Of a stretch of 64,000 bases of DNA, positions 1 to 10,337 are shown in pieces. Location of the stretch: NCBI GenBank assembly GCA_029255685.2, contig CM055315.2, forward strand, positions 33,237,501 to 33,301,500. Reading direction: 5' to 3'. The translations under genes were made by a program, and so were the position numbers. The notes under the pieces were generated by a model. The model did not search any database. It saw nothing but the letters and a program-made list of their open reading frames with translations, and was not told the DNA's origin. The DNA comes from Silene conica (lineage: Eukaryota > Streptophyta > Magnoliopsida > Caryophyllales > Caryophyllaceae). Each line of letters begins with the position of its first letter. Position 1 is the first letter of the stretch.

Positions 1-1130
1 ATTTCAAGAACAGATGTACACATGAAGGAAGGGATAAGACCTTGGGGTCTTAGAAGAAGATAGAAGGAAGAAGTCAATGGTGAAGACGTACCAGTAACCA
101 ACTGAGGGCAAGTCTCTGCTGCAGCACGACTCATCACGAACACAGTACCCTTGGTCTTCGGTCCCTGGACAGCGGCAGTAGCGTTGTCAGCAATGTTCTT
201 CTCGGGGCACTCAGCGGATAGGTGTCCGGGTTTCCTACAGTGATAGCACAATCGCGGTCTGCCCAAACGACGTGTACCCGAGTGGTGATCTCGACGTCGT
301 CCAATATTCTGGGGTCCTTTGCCTCTGGAAGTAGCAGCTAAGGTAGAAAGTCCACCAGAGGGCACCAACTGCATCTTGTTAGCACGGGGAGAAGATGGTG
401 AAGAAGTAAAGGGCTTCTTTCCTTGAGGGCAAGCTGGTGAAGAATCAGGTAGGGAGAGGGCTTGGGTCTCCTCATCTATAGCCTTAATTGAATTCTCGGC
501 CCAAATAGCATCATCATACACCTCTACGAAAGAAGTAGAATCTCTGCGAATCATACTCTCGATGCGGGCACTTAACTTCCCTTTGTAGAAGTAGACTCTC
601 TCGGATTCATCCCTTACGAACCGAGAAGCAAAGTGAGCTAACTGATTAAACTTGTCCGTGAACTCCTGTACTGTCATGTCTCCTTGCTTGAGATCCATGA
701 ATTCATTCAATCTTTGCGAACGCAGCTCCTTAGGGTAGAAGCGGGCCTCAATCTTGTCTTTGAACGCGTCCCAATCAAACAACGGATCACCGAGGAAACT
801 AGGGCCAGTAAGAAGCCACCAACGGTCTGCTTCAAGTGTCAAAAAGTGGGAGGCAAGTCGCACTCTATCCTCTCTGACGACCGAATACATCGAAAAGCTC
901 TTCTCCATGTCACGAAACCACTCTGATAAGGTAACTGGGTCAACTTCGCCACCATAAGTCTTAGCATGACTCTTGGACATCCGGGAGGCGATCCAGGAAA
1001 AGCCACCAGGTCTGTGAGCTTCACTGCCAGGCGGGGGAGGAGGAACAGCTTCAGCCTGAACCCTTTGGTTCTCAAGGATTTGCCTAAGTGATTGCATTAT
1101 AGTATTCTCTGTGGCAGTGGTTCTCACCAT
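1..1130 (-). CDS. Retrotransposon Gag protein (retrotrans_gag domain plus CCHC zinc knuckle), partial
   Basis: This is a continuous frame of about 376 codons without a stop from the ATG at 1130 to the window edge; I translated it by hand. Gag would form the cytoplasmic particle that packages the element RNA. Residues about 55-240 carry the retrotrans_gag pattern (EWFRDMEKSF, DRWWLL, FYPKELRSQRLNEFMDLKQG, FTDKFNQLAHFASRFV). A proline- and serine-rich linker follows, then a CCHC knuckle with C295, C298, H303 and C308. The frame reaches a VTGT motif (about base 87), which in related elements leads into the aspartic protease. Here the residues after VTGT no longer resemble a protease, so a rearrangement or insertion near base 86 is possible. 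The 3' part is outside the window. Confidence 0.88.
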   Translation of the reverse strand, partial: MVRTTATENTIMQSLRQILENQRVQAEAVPPPPPGSEAHRPGGFSWIASRMSKSHAKTYGGEVDPVTLSEWFRDMEKSFSMYSVVREDRVRLASHFLTLEADRWWLLTGPSFLGDPLFDWDAFKDKIEARFYPKELRSQRLNEFMDLKQGDMTVQEFTDKFNQLAHFASRFVRDESERVYFYKGKLSARIESMIRRDSTSFVEVYDDAIWAENSIKAIDEETQALSLPDSSPACPQGKKPFTSSPSSPRANKMQLVPSGGLSTLAATSRGKGPQNIGRRRDHHSGTRRLGRPRLCYHCRKPGHLSAECPEKNIADNATAAVQGPKTKGTVFVMSRAAAETCPQLVTGTSSPLTSSFYLLLRPQGLIPSFMCTSVLE

Positions 1131-1281
1131 CCTTCAAAAGAGAAAACGGTGTTAACCTAACAATTAACAATCACAACCAGTCTACAACTTGTCCTTAAGT
1201 CTACCCAAATCTCTCATTCATTATTTGATTAAATGGTCAAGTTAAGGTTGGGGATTACATGAGTGCGTCGGGAGCGATAAC

Positions 1282-1293
1282 GCTCTGATACCA
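1282..1293 (-). other. Primer-binding site, tRNA-Met type
   Basis: On the minus strand this reads TGGTATCAGAGC, complementary to the 3' end of plant initiator tRNA-Met. It lies two bases inside the LTR end at 1296, where minus-strand DNA synthesis would be primed. Confidence 0.92.
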
Positions 1294-1295
1294 AC

Positions 1296-4200
1296 TGTAA
1301 AACCCCTCGCGAAAGCGGAAATTTAAATCACACAAAGTACTAAAAATGCAGCGGAATTTAAAACTTTTTAACAAAACTAAACATGCGAGGTGCTTTAGAA
1401 ATCTAAACATGCGAAGGATAAAACATAAATAAGTATTAAGTACGATACAAAGCAGCCCGGGATAGCATATCCCTACAGGCACCAAATACTGAAACGTAAG
1501 ACTAAGGTCTAGCTACACGATAAGGTAAAAGTCAACGATGAAGGATCATCGCTCGCTAGCCTCAACGTAACCCCCTGCAAACAGCCTCATGTACCTACAC
1601 ACATACAACATGTGCGCCACAGTCAGTGGGGAGTGACTAGAGTGCTCCTAGCCACCTATTGTCAGTGACACACAACACATAAACATACAATATACTCCAG
1701 CATATATAAAACATGTGAAGCATACAAATCTCAATAACTGTCTCAACTATCATGCCATACTAATGCATAGCTCTCAACCCAACTTCATAAACCGTTAGGA
1801 AGAAGAGCCGGTCTCCCTACTGGTTACCCAGTCGGGGGGTCTTTCAGTCCAACTATTTATGAAACCGATCGAAGAGTCACCCAATGCCTTGGATGAACAA
1901 TACTAAAGTCAAACATCAGACTCATCATTCAATATCATCTTAAACATCATCACAAACATCTAGATCTGACACCGTACCGTTACTAGGCAAGCAGATACTA
2001 AACAATCAGCAAGTATAAGGTTCAGCGGTCAACTTAAGACATAACCTATATACCCAAATATTCAGCAAGTATATAACACAGTACCCCTACTCAGGCAAGT
2101 ATATACCAATCAATACACACACGCGAACCACCCACGGAGGGGTTCGACCACAACACTGAACCACCCACGGAGGGGTTCAACACAGAGAAAGACAGAACCA
2201 CCCACGGAGGGGTTCGTCGGGAAGGCAGAACCACCCACGTAGGGGTTCGCACGAAGGAATCAGAACCACCCACGGAGGGGTTCGACACGGAGAAAGCAGA
2301 ACCACCCACGTAGGGGTTCGCACGAAGAAGACAGAACCACCCACGGAGGGGTTCGTCCGAACAAACACGATGAACCACCCACGGAGGGGTTCAACAACCA
2401 AATCTCCAAAGGAGGCTATTCAATACACTACAATCAATTCTTTGAATACAACACTCAGCACTTAATTGACCCCGGGAACTAAGACGAGGGAGAGCCGGTT
2501 TCCCTTTCGGTTGCCCGACCGGGGGGTCTCTATCCTCACTTCATTCCCGAACCAATATAGTGCCGCCCGAACTCCGGGGACCTCAAACACACATACAAGT
2601 ATAAGAGAAAAGCCAATTTCAATGGAGTTTTTTCTAAACAACTGCTATATATTAAAAATCTTAGACCAATAAGAATTATAAACGGACATTTAAGAATTAA
2701 CTAATTTTAGACAAGTAACTAACTACTTTACTAAATCTTAGTTAGCTCAAATATATTTCACTAAGTATTTGATTACGTCCTAATTAACCGGTTCAACCGA
2801 TAAAGGAAATAAACACGATTGAAATTAAACTTCGTATTATATTACTTATATTTTATACGGGAAAATCGACTAACTAATTAAATTATTTCAACAAGCTTCA
2901 AATAAGACCGTAACCCATTACTAATTCGTAACGATTTCTAACGTATTATATTTAAACGTAAACAAGCTAGCAAGCACGTACGTAAACTAATTAATTCAAG
3001 CAGGCTAGCAAGCACGTACGTAAAATAATTATAAAATAATCAAATAATAATAAAATAATAATAATAATAATGTGTCATATGGTTTCAATCATACGAACGT
3101 AGTATTAAGTAATTAATAATAGTAGTACTCCGTATGTAGTTGTAAGTAACCGTAGTAGTATTAAGTAGCTTATTAGTAATAGTAGTAACTTAATAAATAA
3201 TAGTAGTTTGCTATAGTATAGAGTAGTAGTAATTGTAGTACACACATAGTAGTTAAATGTAGTAAAAGCGTAATAATTGTAGTAATAGAAAGAAGGAATT
3301 ATGCAGTAGCAGTAGGTAACAATCACGAACACTTCAGTAGCATTTATCAAACATGAACAGCAGCAGTAGAAAATCACGAGTGGTAACAACAGAACAGTAA
3401 TGACAATAAGGCCGTACACAGTGCAGCGGCACTACTACAGCGTTAAGGCCGTGGCAGCAACCGTACAACGCAGCAGCAGAACCGCATCAGACCAGAACAG
3501 TATAGCATCGAGTAGGAAGTGCATATAACCGTATATAAGTGCAGTGGCAGCCGTGTAAGAGCAATGGACGCAACTATGCAACAGATTTGATAAGAAGAGA
3601 ATTATTTTGCCTGAGTGTCAATAATTACATAGCAACCCATATATAACAAAGAGACCCTAGATTAGCTAACTTACAATCCTAGTGGATATGCAATACTACA
3701 AGTAGCAACAGGGATGCTGCAAAATAGCCACTGATATAACAACATTGACTGAGTATGTGCAAAACGACCGTAGGATATTTGACACAATCTAATACTATGT
3801 ACAACCACAAACAACCACAATAATTTATAGTAGTATGACAGTGCAGAGTAAGGGCACTAGAAGTAGTAAGCACATTAACAGCCACAAAAGACCATACTAG
3901 CTATAACATTAAACATAGCAACAAAACGCAGGAAAGGAATGGAGAACCATAACTATTACAACATATACCGAGCTACAATTGGCGACAGTCACAGCTTTGA
4001 TCAGAACAACGGCAAACAACAGCAGTGACAAGTTAAACAGGGCGATGCAGCAGCGTAATAGTAGTTCAACAACAACAGTAACAATTCGACGGTACGTAAA
4101 TGGTAGCGTATCAGTGGCAGAAGAGCAGTAACAGTTTCTGACAGTAACGAGAGGCAAGAGTAATACACAAATAACCAGCATTAATTAACCACATTTTTTT

Positions 4201-4922
4201 AGTCGAAAAACATGAATATGTGACGGATATAAACTACCATAAACTATTAAACATAAATCTCACATAATTTCACCTAAACAACCAGAAAATCACATGTCTA
4301 ATTAATTTAAGACAAAGGCCGAGTTTCTCATTATCGTCACCTTTACTCCGCGAATGCTCCGGTTTACTCTTCAAGGATCACGAGTCCTTCCTCCGGGTTG
4401 TTATTAGCTCCACCTAAAAGCACAAAAACACGGATTAAGGGGTAATTTCGTGATTAGGGAAAAACAGTCCCGAAATGAAGTTTCACGAAATTGAAATTGA
4501 AAGTGATGGAAAGATCATAAATCTCGCGAGGATTCCGAATATGTAACTTTTACCTCGATACGAGTTCGGGGAGGCCTCGAGATGATGATTTGAAGCTTGA
4601 GAAATGATATGAAAATGGTGTTGGAGTTCTACTGTGAAATGAAATAAGGTAGGAGGGTTTTGTCGATGGAAGAGGTTTAAGGTAGGGTTTTAAGTTGTCC
4701 TTTCACCTTTATTGAGTCGGGTTTCCTTTATACAAGCGAAACGGGAAAAGTGAAGCGGTTTGATATAAAATGAACAAGGCATCTTAAGCTTAAACGATTT
4801 TTAAGACGAACTTAACGGAAACCTTAAAAATATAAATTACGATTATTATTAAATTATTATTAAATTCCGTAAATTACTTTATTTTAATAAAATAGTCCTT
4901 TACGAAAATACGGGCTGTTACA
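1296..4922 (-). repeat. 5' LTR of the gypsy element (3.6 kb)
   Basis: The LTR begins TGTAACAGCCCG (at 4922) and ends TTTTACA (at 1296), the usual TG...CA boundaries, directly next to the primer site. At about 3627 bp it is long. It holds a tandem block of hairpin-like units (2126-2391), a TAA-rich microsatellite near 3040-3075, and two related copies of a GAGCCGGT...GGGGGGTCT segment (about 1806-1850 and 2492-2530). The open frames seen inside are low-complexity translations and not genes. Confidence 0.88.
2126..2391. repeat. Eight-copy tandem repeat of a 21-bp hairpin unit in the LTR
   Basis: The unit GAACCACCCACGGAGGGGTT plus C occurs eight times at about 2126, 2158, 2195, 2228, 2263, 2299, 2334 and 2371, separated by 11-16 variable bases. 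Each unit is an imperfect palindrome (GAACCaCCC against GGGGTTC), so it can fold. Two copies have CGTAGG in place of CGGAGG. Frames translating it give PSVGGS-like repeats that are not proteins. Confidence 0.9.
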
Positions 4923-6983
4923 ATGTGAGTATTGTCTTATGTGGTTTAGTTACTAGGATTGTCGAGCATGTTAGTGGGTTTGACCAAGAGAATACCCAAT
5001 TGTAACCCTTGTTATCCACGAGTGAAAGAGGGGTTGGTTTAGATTATGACTAATTTCTATCTTGTAGTTTGTTTAATGCTAGATCTCTTTCTAAAATTTG
5101 AAAAGTTTTTAGAAATGATATCATGTCCCCGAGGATACATCTAGGCTTAAAGCCATAGTGCACACAAAACCCCGCAATTCTCGATACAAGCGACCTGGTT
5201 ATCTTTTTACCTTAGGTGATTCAATTCCTAATGTATTCATGGTACAACTTGAGGTAGGTCAGTCTTCCCATGCCCAATACCCTCGTCCTAATGATGAACT
5301 TATGAACATGATGATTTAAATGAGCTTGGCCATGTCCACAATGCAAAATAATCAAAGACTTGCCTTACACCCAATTTATGATCATTTGGCTAGGCAGAGT
5401 ATACGACCCGAGGGCTCTCACCCATCATTTTATACATGACCTGAGGGTGGGTTTCAGTCTTCTTCTAGCTATGATACAGGTACCTATGAGCCCGGCCCGG
5501 ATTCTTGAGGAAGCTACCTATATTAGGTTTGTTAGTTAGTTTTATTGCTTTGCACTTTAGTATAGATTTCTTGTAACCCATTAGATTTTTGCCTTTTGTC
5601 TTTGTGTTATGAGCCATTTTTATGGTTGTTGTTGGTGCTTTTCATGTTGACACATTGAGGACAATGTGATGTGTAGGTTAGGGGGGAATGCATTTGCATA
5701 TAGTATCGTTTGCATATAGTTTGAAATTTTGTGGAAAATTATTGAATTTTAAATGGAATTTTTATGGAATTTTTGCTTAATTGTTTGTTTGTCCTACTAA
5801 TTCCCTCATGTTTATCTCATTTTAATCCATAGCTTTTGATCCTATTTTTATTGACGGGATCAACATGCATGGGGATGTCTTGACATGGTAGGTGGGTGAT
5901 GAATTTTGAGATAAATAAGCTTGATCTTGCCTTTTGGCAAGCCACAAAATGGGTGAGGTAGAACCTTCTTTAAGGTCATTTTATCTTTATTTGGTCTCAC
6001 TTAGGTGAGTGATATTCCTTATGATGTGTGTTACATCAAGAGTCACAAGTATGTTTCTTTTTTCGTCTTGTTTAAGCATTACTTTCATTTGTTAAGCAAG
6101 TTTGAAGCCTTCACACTGATGTTTAAGCCTTTTTCCGTAGCCCCCTTCATATGTTCTTAAATTTTCCTTAGCTACATATTAACTTGTCTACCCTTTGTCA
6201 AGCTAGTAGCTAATGTCATTTGATGTCGCGATGCTCGAAATTTGGATAAGTTTTATTGTTGCATCATTGTGAAAAATAAAGAAAAAAAATGGGAAAAAGA
6301 AAGAGAAAGAGAAAAAAAAAGAGAAATTGAAAATGCCAAAAGTAAGAAAAAAATGATGAAGTATTTGGCATGAATAAAGAATAAAAGAAGAGGTTTTTAG
6401 TTAAGAATTTCTCATCCGATTATCTAAATATTTTGGAGAAATTCTTTATAGTTTGTAATGTTAAGACATCATTATCACTTTGATTTCTAGTTGGGTATTT
6501 GGCTTAGGAATTAAGCATTTTTCCATGGTTTTGTTGCTAGCTTGGCTTTAGCTCCACATTTCAATAAGATTTGCTCCCCCTTATGGCCCATGTCACAAAA
6601 TAGCCTCATTCTAACCCTTTGGCTTCTTTATTTGCTTGCATTTAATTTTTTTTGTCTTATGATTTTATTGTTTACAATATTAGATTGCGGGCACACTCTC
6701 ATGAGTCAAAAATTAGTTGAGTGTTTGTTCACAAAATTATACTTATACACAAATTGAGTTATGACTTGAATCGTGAGAGTCCGAAAGTCAAAAGATCATG
6801 CAAGAGCCGAAAAATTTATATGAAGTCAACCACGATATTCCGCCATGTAAATCACAACCATGATGTTGTTCTTCCTTATGCCCATGTTGTTTAGGGATGA
6901 GGATCTTTAGCTTGTTTGTTATGGGATTTACACTGAAGGGATGATCTTGCTTAAGAACAAGCAAGGACATAACTTGGGGAGTT
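4923..6983 (+). mobile_element. 3' internal region of a Tat/Athila-like Ty3/gypsy element
   Basis: This stretch ends directly at a polypurine tract (around 6971-6981, CTTGGGGAG) followed by the LTR at 6984. It contains the sequence ACATTGAGGACAATGTGATG (around 5648) and then a G-rich run near 5678, which I recognise from the region after pol in Athila/Tat elements. I find no intact reading frame; short frames near 6542-6757 and 6788-7015 look incidental. The left end is cut by the insertion ending at 4922. An A/G-rich purine stretch lies at about 6270-6350. Confidence 0.7.
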
Positions 6984-8541
6984 TGATAAGTGATATTTCT
7001 ATATGATTTAACCAATTATATTAGCTTTCTTTTGAATGTCATTTAGCACTTTTTTAAGTGTTTTCAAGTTAATATTATGTTTTTAGTACAATTGTGTGTT
7101 CAAGTGTGTTTTGTAGGAAATTGAGCTTAATTGAGCTAAACTATTACAATTATATCAAAAATAGAAATATGGCTAAGTAGTAGCAAGCAATGGACTTTGT
7201 ACACCACTTTGCATGGATTTTACATGAGCTAATTTATGGATTAATATGGAAGAAATGCAGATGACATATAGTTAATCAAGCCCAAAGATTACAAGTCCGA
7301 ATTAAAGTGAGGAAGCTTATGATTCTTAAGAAGCTTAAGATTCCAGGGTCGAAGCATTTATCCGGAGGATTAAATCGCACATAATCGCATGAGCCGTGGA
7401 TTCGAACAAATTAATGCACGTAGTTAATTATCTCGGGCTAGAACCTTACCTCACCGATAAGGGATGGCAACCCCAATCGGGGTCGGTCCCTCCTCAATTC
7501 TCACGTTTCAACTACGTTCTTTCATAAATAAGAGGGGTCGTCCAAGGCTTCGAGATATCTCATTTACGCATCCACTTATAATTCTCTTAGTTATTCTTGT
7601 TATTCCACATAAAACTCTTTGATATTTAATTTAGATGAAGCCTTGTAGTTCTTATCACATTTTAATACAATTTACAATTTATTCAAGTTTGGTTATTTGG
7701 TATTTGTTCTTTATATCCAAGAATTATTCCTTATTGTTAATTCTACTTCTTTCATTTTAATTATAGTTTTAATTACTTGCATTTCAATACTTAGTTTAAT
7801 TAGTTATCATTTCTATAGTTAATATTTTACAATTAGTTTATATAATTCATTTAGCTATCATTTACATATTTCATATTATCATTTGCATCTCACTTAGTAT
7901 TATGAGTATCTAATATCCTTAGTCTAGTGACTAGGGGAGATATCTAACAAAAGTAGTAGTTAAATGGCTTAACTAAAAAGATGATAAAGAATTGTTCACA
8001 TCTATCACATAGTTTGGTTAAATATATATCACATGTAATTGATCACTACTTTGATTAGTTTGTTATTCATCCTTAAAAGTCAGAAGGCACGGGAATGAAT
8101 TAGGCAAAACATGTGTAGTAGACCGACCTAACTATATCGGAAAATCGTTAGGACCCGTTCTATGGTTGAGATACTAAAGTTGGAAAAGGGGTCTAATAAC
8201 CTAAAAATTGAACAATAATTTATCATCACTAGTTAGTCATTTGTACTTCTACAATAATTTATCTGTTGATCCTATCTCCCTAGATGACTTCTTATCATAT
8301 ATTTCCCATCTCTTTTCATATTGCATTTTTATAGTTCATAGATTTATAATTTTATATATAGCTTTTGCTTATTGTTTTTACAACCCCAATAAAAATATAC
8401 ACCTTGTGACAAACTTTAGGAAATAAGACTACCTAAATAGATTTAGAGAAACTTGTACCGTCCCGTGGATTCGACCCCTATATACTACATTCTTTTGTTA
8501 TACATTTAGGGTATCTTTGCATAGGTTGTGACATCCTATCA
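6984..8541 (+). repeat. 3' LTR of the Tat/Athila-like element
   Basis: The LTR starts TGATAAGTGATA and ends CATCCTATCA, giving the inverted TGATA/TATCA ends typical of Tat/Athila LTRs. A polypurine tract precedes it. Near 8455-8477 it holds the CCGTCCCGTGGATTCGACCC signature common in this lineage. Length is 1558 bp. The matching 5' LTR is not in the window, so the target duplication cannot be verified. Confidence 0.8.
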
Positions 8542-9205
8542 TACGCATATATGTTAGTGTGTGTGTGTTTGGACATGCCTTAAAGGTGGCCTTTAAGACA
8601 AACACTTGGATGTTTGGATGATATTCATATTTGATTCACATATTAATTTATATTGTATTCAAATATTTGATTATATCTTGTTTCACATGTTGACTTTGTG
8701 TTGGCTTGTTTATATTGGTTGTTTTATATCGTTTTCATACGATATTCGTTGAGTATTATATCTCACGTGATTTTATTGATATTGCATCACATGTTTACTA
8801 TTACACTGTTTGATATATACTTGCTTACATGTTTTCTGACAAAAGTTGGCTAAGAGAACCTCGAGTTACTCCCCACTGACTGTGGCGTTCATGTTTACAT
8901 GAATGACATGTACATAGTTGGTGTTGTTTGGGAAAGACGTGTGGCTAGTGAGCATTGTTGATTATTCGACATTTACCCTTATGTTTGGATTAGATGTAAT
9001 TTATGTTGTTACCTTGGATACCTTATCTCTCGTTTATTAAAGTTCTTATGTATAATTTATACTTGCACTCTGGTTTTTAATATTCCGCGTGTTTATTTGA
9101 ATTTTTGTGATTCAGTTTTAATCATATGTCGAAAAGTTTAAAAAATCACATATTTCCGCTACATATTTACGTGTTTATCTTTAAGGTGAATCGCGGGGTT
9201 TCACA
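8542..9205 (+). repeat. LTR remnant (3' part) of a second gypsy element
   Basis: The segment ends in TTTCACA at 9205, two bases before a tRNA-Met primer site, the same spacing as in the element at 1-4922. It contains CCCCACTGACTGTGGCG (near 8871), which corresponds to CAGTCAGTGGGGAGTG in that element's LTR at about 1621. Its left part is missing because the Tat/Athila-like element adjoins it at 8541. It is therefore probably an LTR that received that element. Confidence 0.7.
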
Positions 9206-9207
9206 GT

Positions 9208-9219
9208 TGGTATCAGAGC
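9208..9219 (+). other. Primer-binding site, tRNA-Met type
   Basis: TGGTATCAGAGC follows the LTR end at 9205 after two bases. The leader downstream (about 9285-9310, AATGAATGAGAGATGGGTAG) matches, in reverse, the leader of the element at 1-4922 (about 1200-1230), showing that both belong to one family. Confidence 0.88.
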
Positions 9220-9890
9220 AGTGATGCTCCGGATGCATGCACGTGTACCCCGACTTAAATATGAACTTGATCTGAAATAATGAATGAGAGATGGGTAGAC
9301 TTAAGGACCTCAAGTGGTAGTCTGTAATGTGATTGTTTTTATTATGTTCTAACATGTTTGTTGATTGTCAATAAATTTGTTTTCGTGCCCTTGGATCGAC
9401 GAACCGCAAGCTACCCATGTGGCGATCAAGACTTGGTGTTTGCTATCGAAGATGGAAGGTTAGTGCTATCTTTGGAGAATGCTTCTATGTCTCCAAAGAT
9501 ATTCCTCGTTTTTAGTGCAACACCTTATTCTTTATCTCTTGATGCAAATCCTTTTTTCTTGAACACTCTTTTGTCTTACCTTATAAGCTACCTTTGTACC
9601 TTCCGACTTATCCTTGATTCTTGCCCCTCACATGGTACCTTGTAGGGAACCCTTCTACCTTGACGGTATTTTACCTTAGGTTGAATTTTTGAGGAGCTTG
9701 TTTGTGGACAATCCCGTTTTTGAGGATTAATAATATTAGGAGATTTTAGTAAGTGTAGTAGGACATGTGTTGGTGTGTCTAGTGCCTAGTCGTTTACCCT
9801 GAATTGTGGGTGTGATCGGTTGGTGGAATACTAGGTATATGTAGCGGGGTGAAACTTAATCTTGGGAATCGTACTTGGGATGTGAGAGTT
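9220..9890 (+). other. Leader and unresolved remnant of the gypsy element, no gene seen
   Basis: The first 130 bases are homologous to the untranslated leader of the left-hand gypsy element. After about 9355 no gag frame follows. A 95-codon frame at 9358-9645 shows no domain I recognise. I regard the stretch as a degraded or rearranged internal region. Confidence 0.5.
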
Positions 9891-9934
9891 AATATTATGT
9901 TTTCAATTTCACAATCAAAATCTATTCTTATAAT
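9891..9934 (+). repeat. Left flank: fragment of the AT-rich dimeric repeat
   Basis: TTTTCAATTTCACAATCAAA and the following TATTCTTATAA match the B subunit of the tandem repeat that resumes at 20299. The CACTA element at 9935-20298 therefore inserted into that repeat. Confidence 0.75.
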
Positions 9935-10337
9935 CACTACAAAAAATTGACACTTGCGCCACGATTTATGCCACGGGAATTTATAATTCGTGGCTAAATT
10001 TTGTTTAGCCACGGGAAAAAATTTATTTACTATTTCAGAAAAATTTTATGCCCAAATATTTTTTTTCCCGTGGCAAAACGTCAATTGCGCCACAATTTAG
10101 GTTACAGTCGTGGCTAATAATCATTTTGCCACGAACAATGTCACACTCATGCAAATATATATTTAGCCACAGATCATTCTGTGGCTAATATTTCTTTAGC
10201 CACGGCTTACATATTGTCCGTGGCAACATATTTGCTTAGCTACGAAACTAGTAACAAACACCAGTAGCTAAGATTTTCTTCAGACTTGTATAAAGATATT
10301 TCATGTTAAAGTAAACGTAAAAACTTGGTTTTGTAAG

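Larger units (their letters stand above)
1..4922 (-). mobile_element. Ty3/gypsy LTR retrotransposon, 5' part (LTR, primer site, gag)
   Basis: Reading the minus strand from 4922 downward there is a long LTR (4922-1296), a two-base spacer, a tRNA-Met primer-binding site (1293-1282), an untranslated leader and an open gag frame (1130-1) that leaves the window. The order LTR-PBS-gag and the CCHC knuckle identify a Ty3/gypsy element. The long LTR starting TGTAACAGCCCG resembles chromoviruses of the Tekay type, which is inference because pol is outside the window. The element sits inside a Tat/Athila-like element; the base run ATGTG right after 4922 would be one half of its target-site duplication, with the partner outside the window. 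Confidence 0.9.

Noticed and set aside
2091..2401. Minus-strand frames coding for PSVGGS-like repeats
   Set aside because: They are translations of the 21-bp tandem repeat in two frames and lie wholly inside an LTR.
3105..4181. Minus-strand frames rich in leucine, tyrosine and valine
   Set aside because: They follow low-complexity TAG/CAG-rich LTR sequence and have no domain.
9358..9645. 95-codon frame after the gypsy leader
   Set aside because: It starts where gag would be expected but has no gag similarity and no continuation.
9956..10250. Regularly spaced GCCACGG/CCGTGGC motifs resembling an array
   Set aside because: They are short, in both orientations and confined to the ends of a CACTA element, so they are subterminal transposase-binding repeats and not CRISPR or a satellite.
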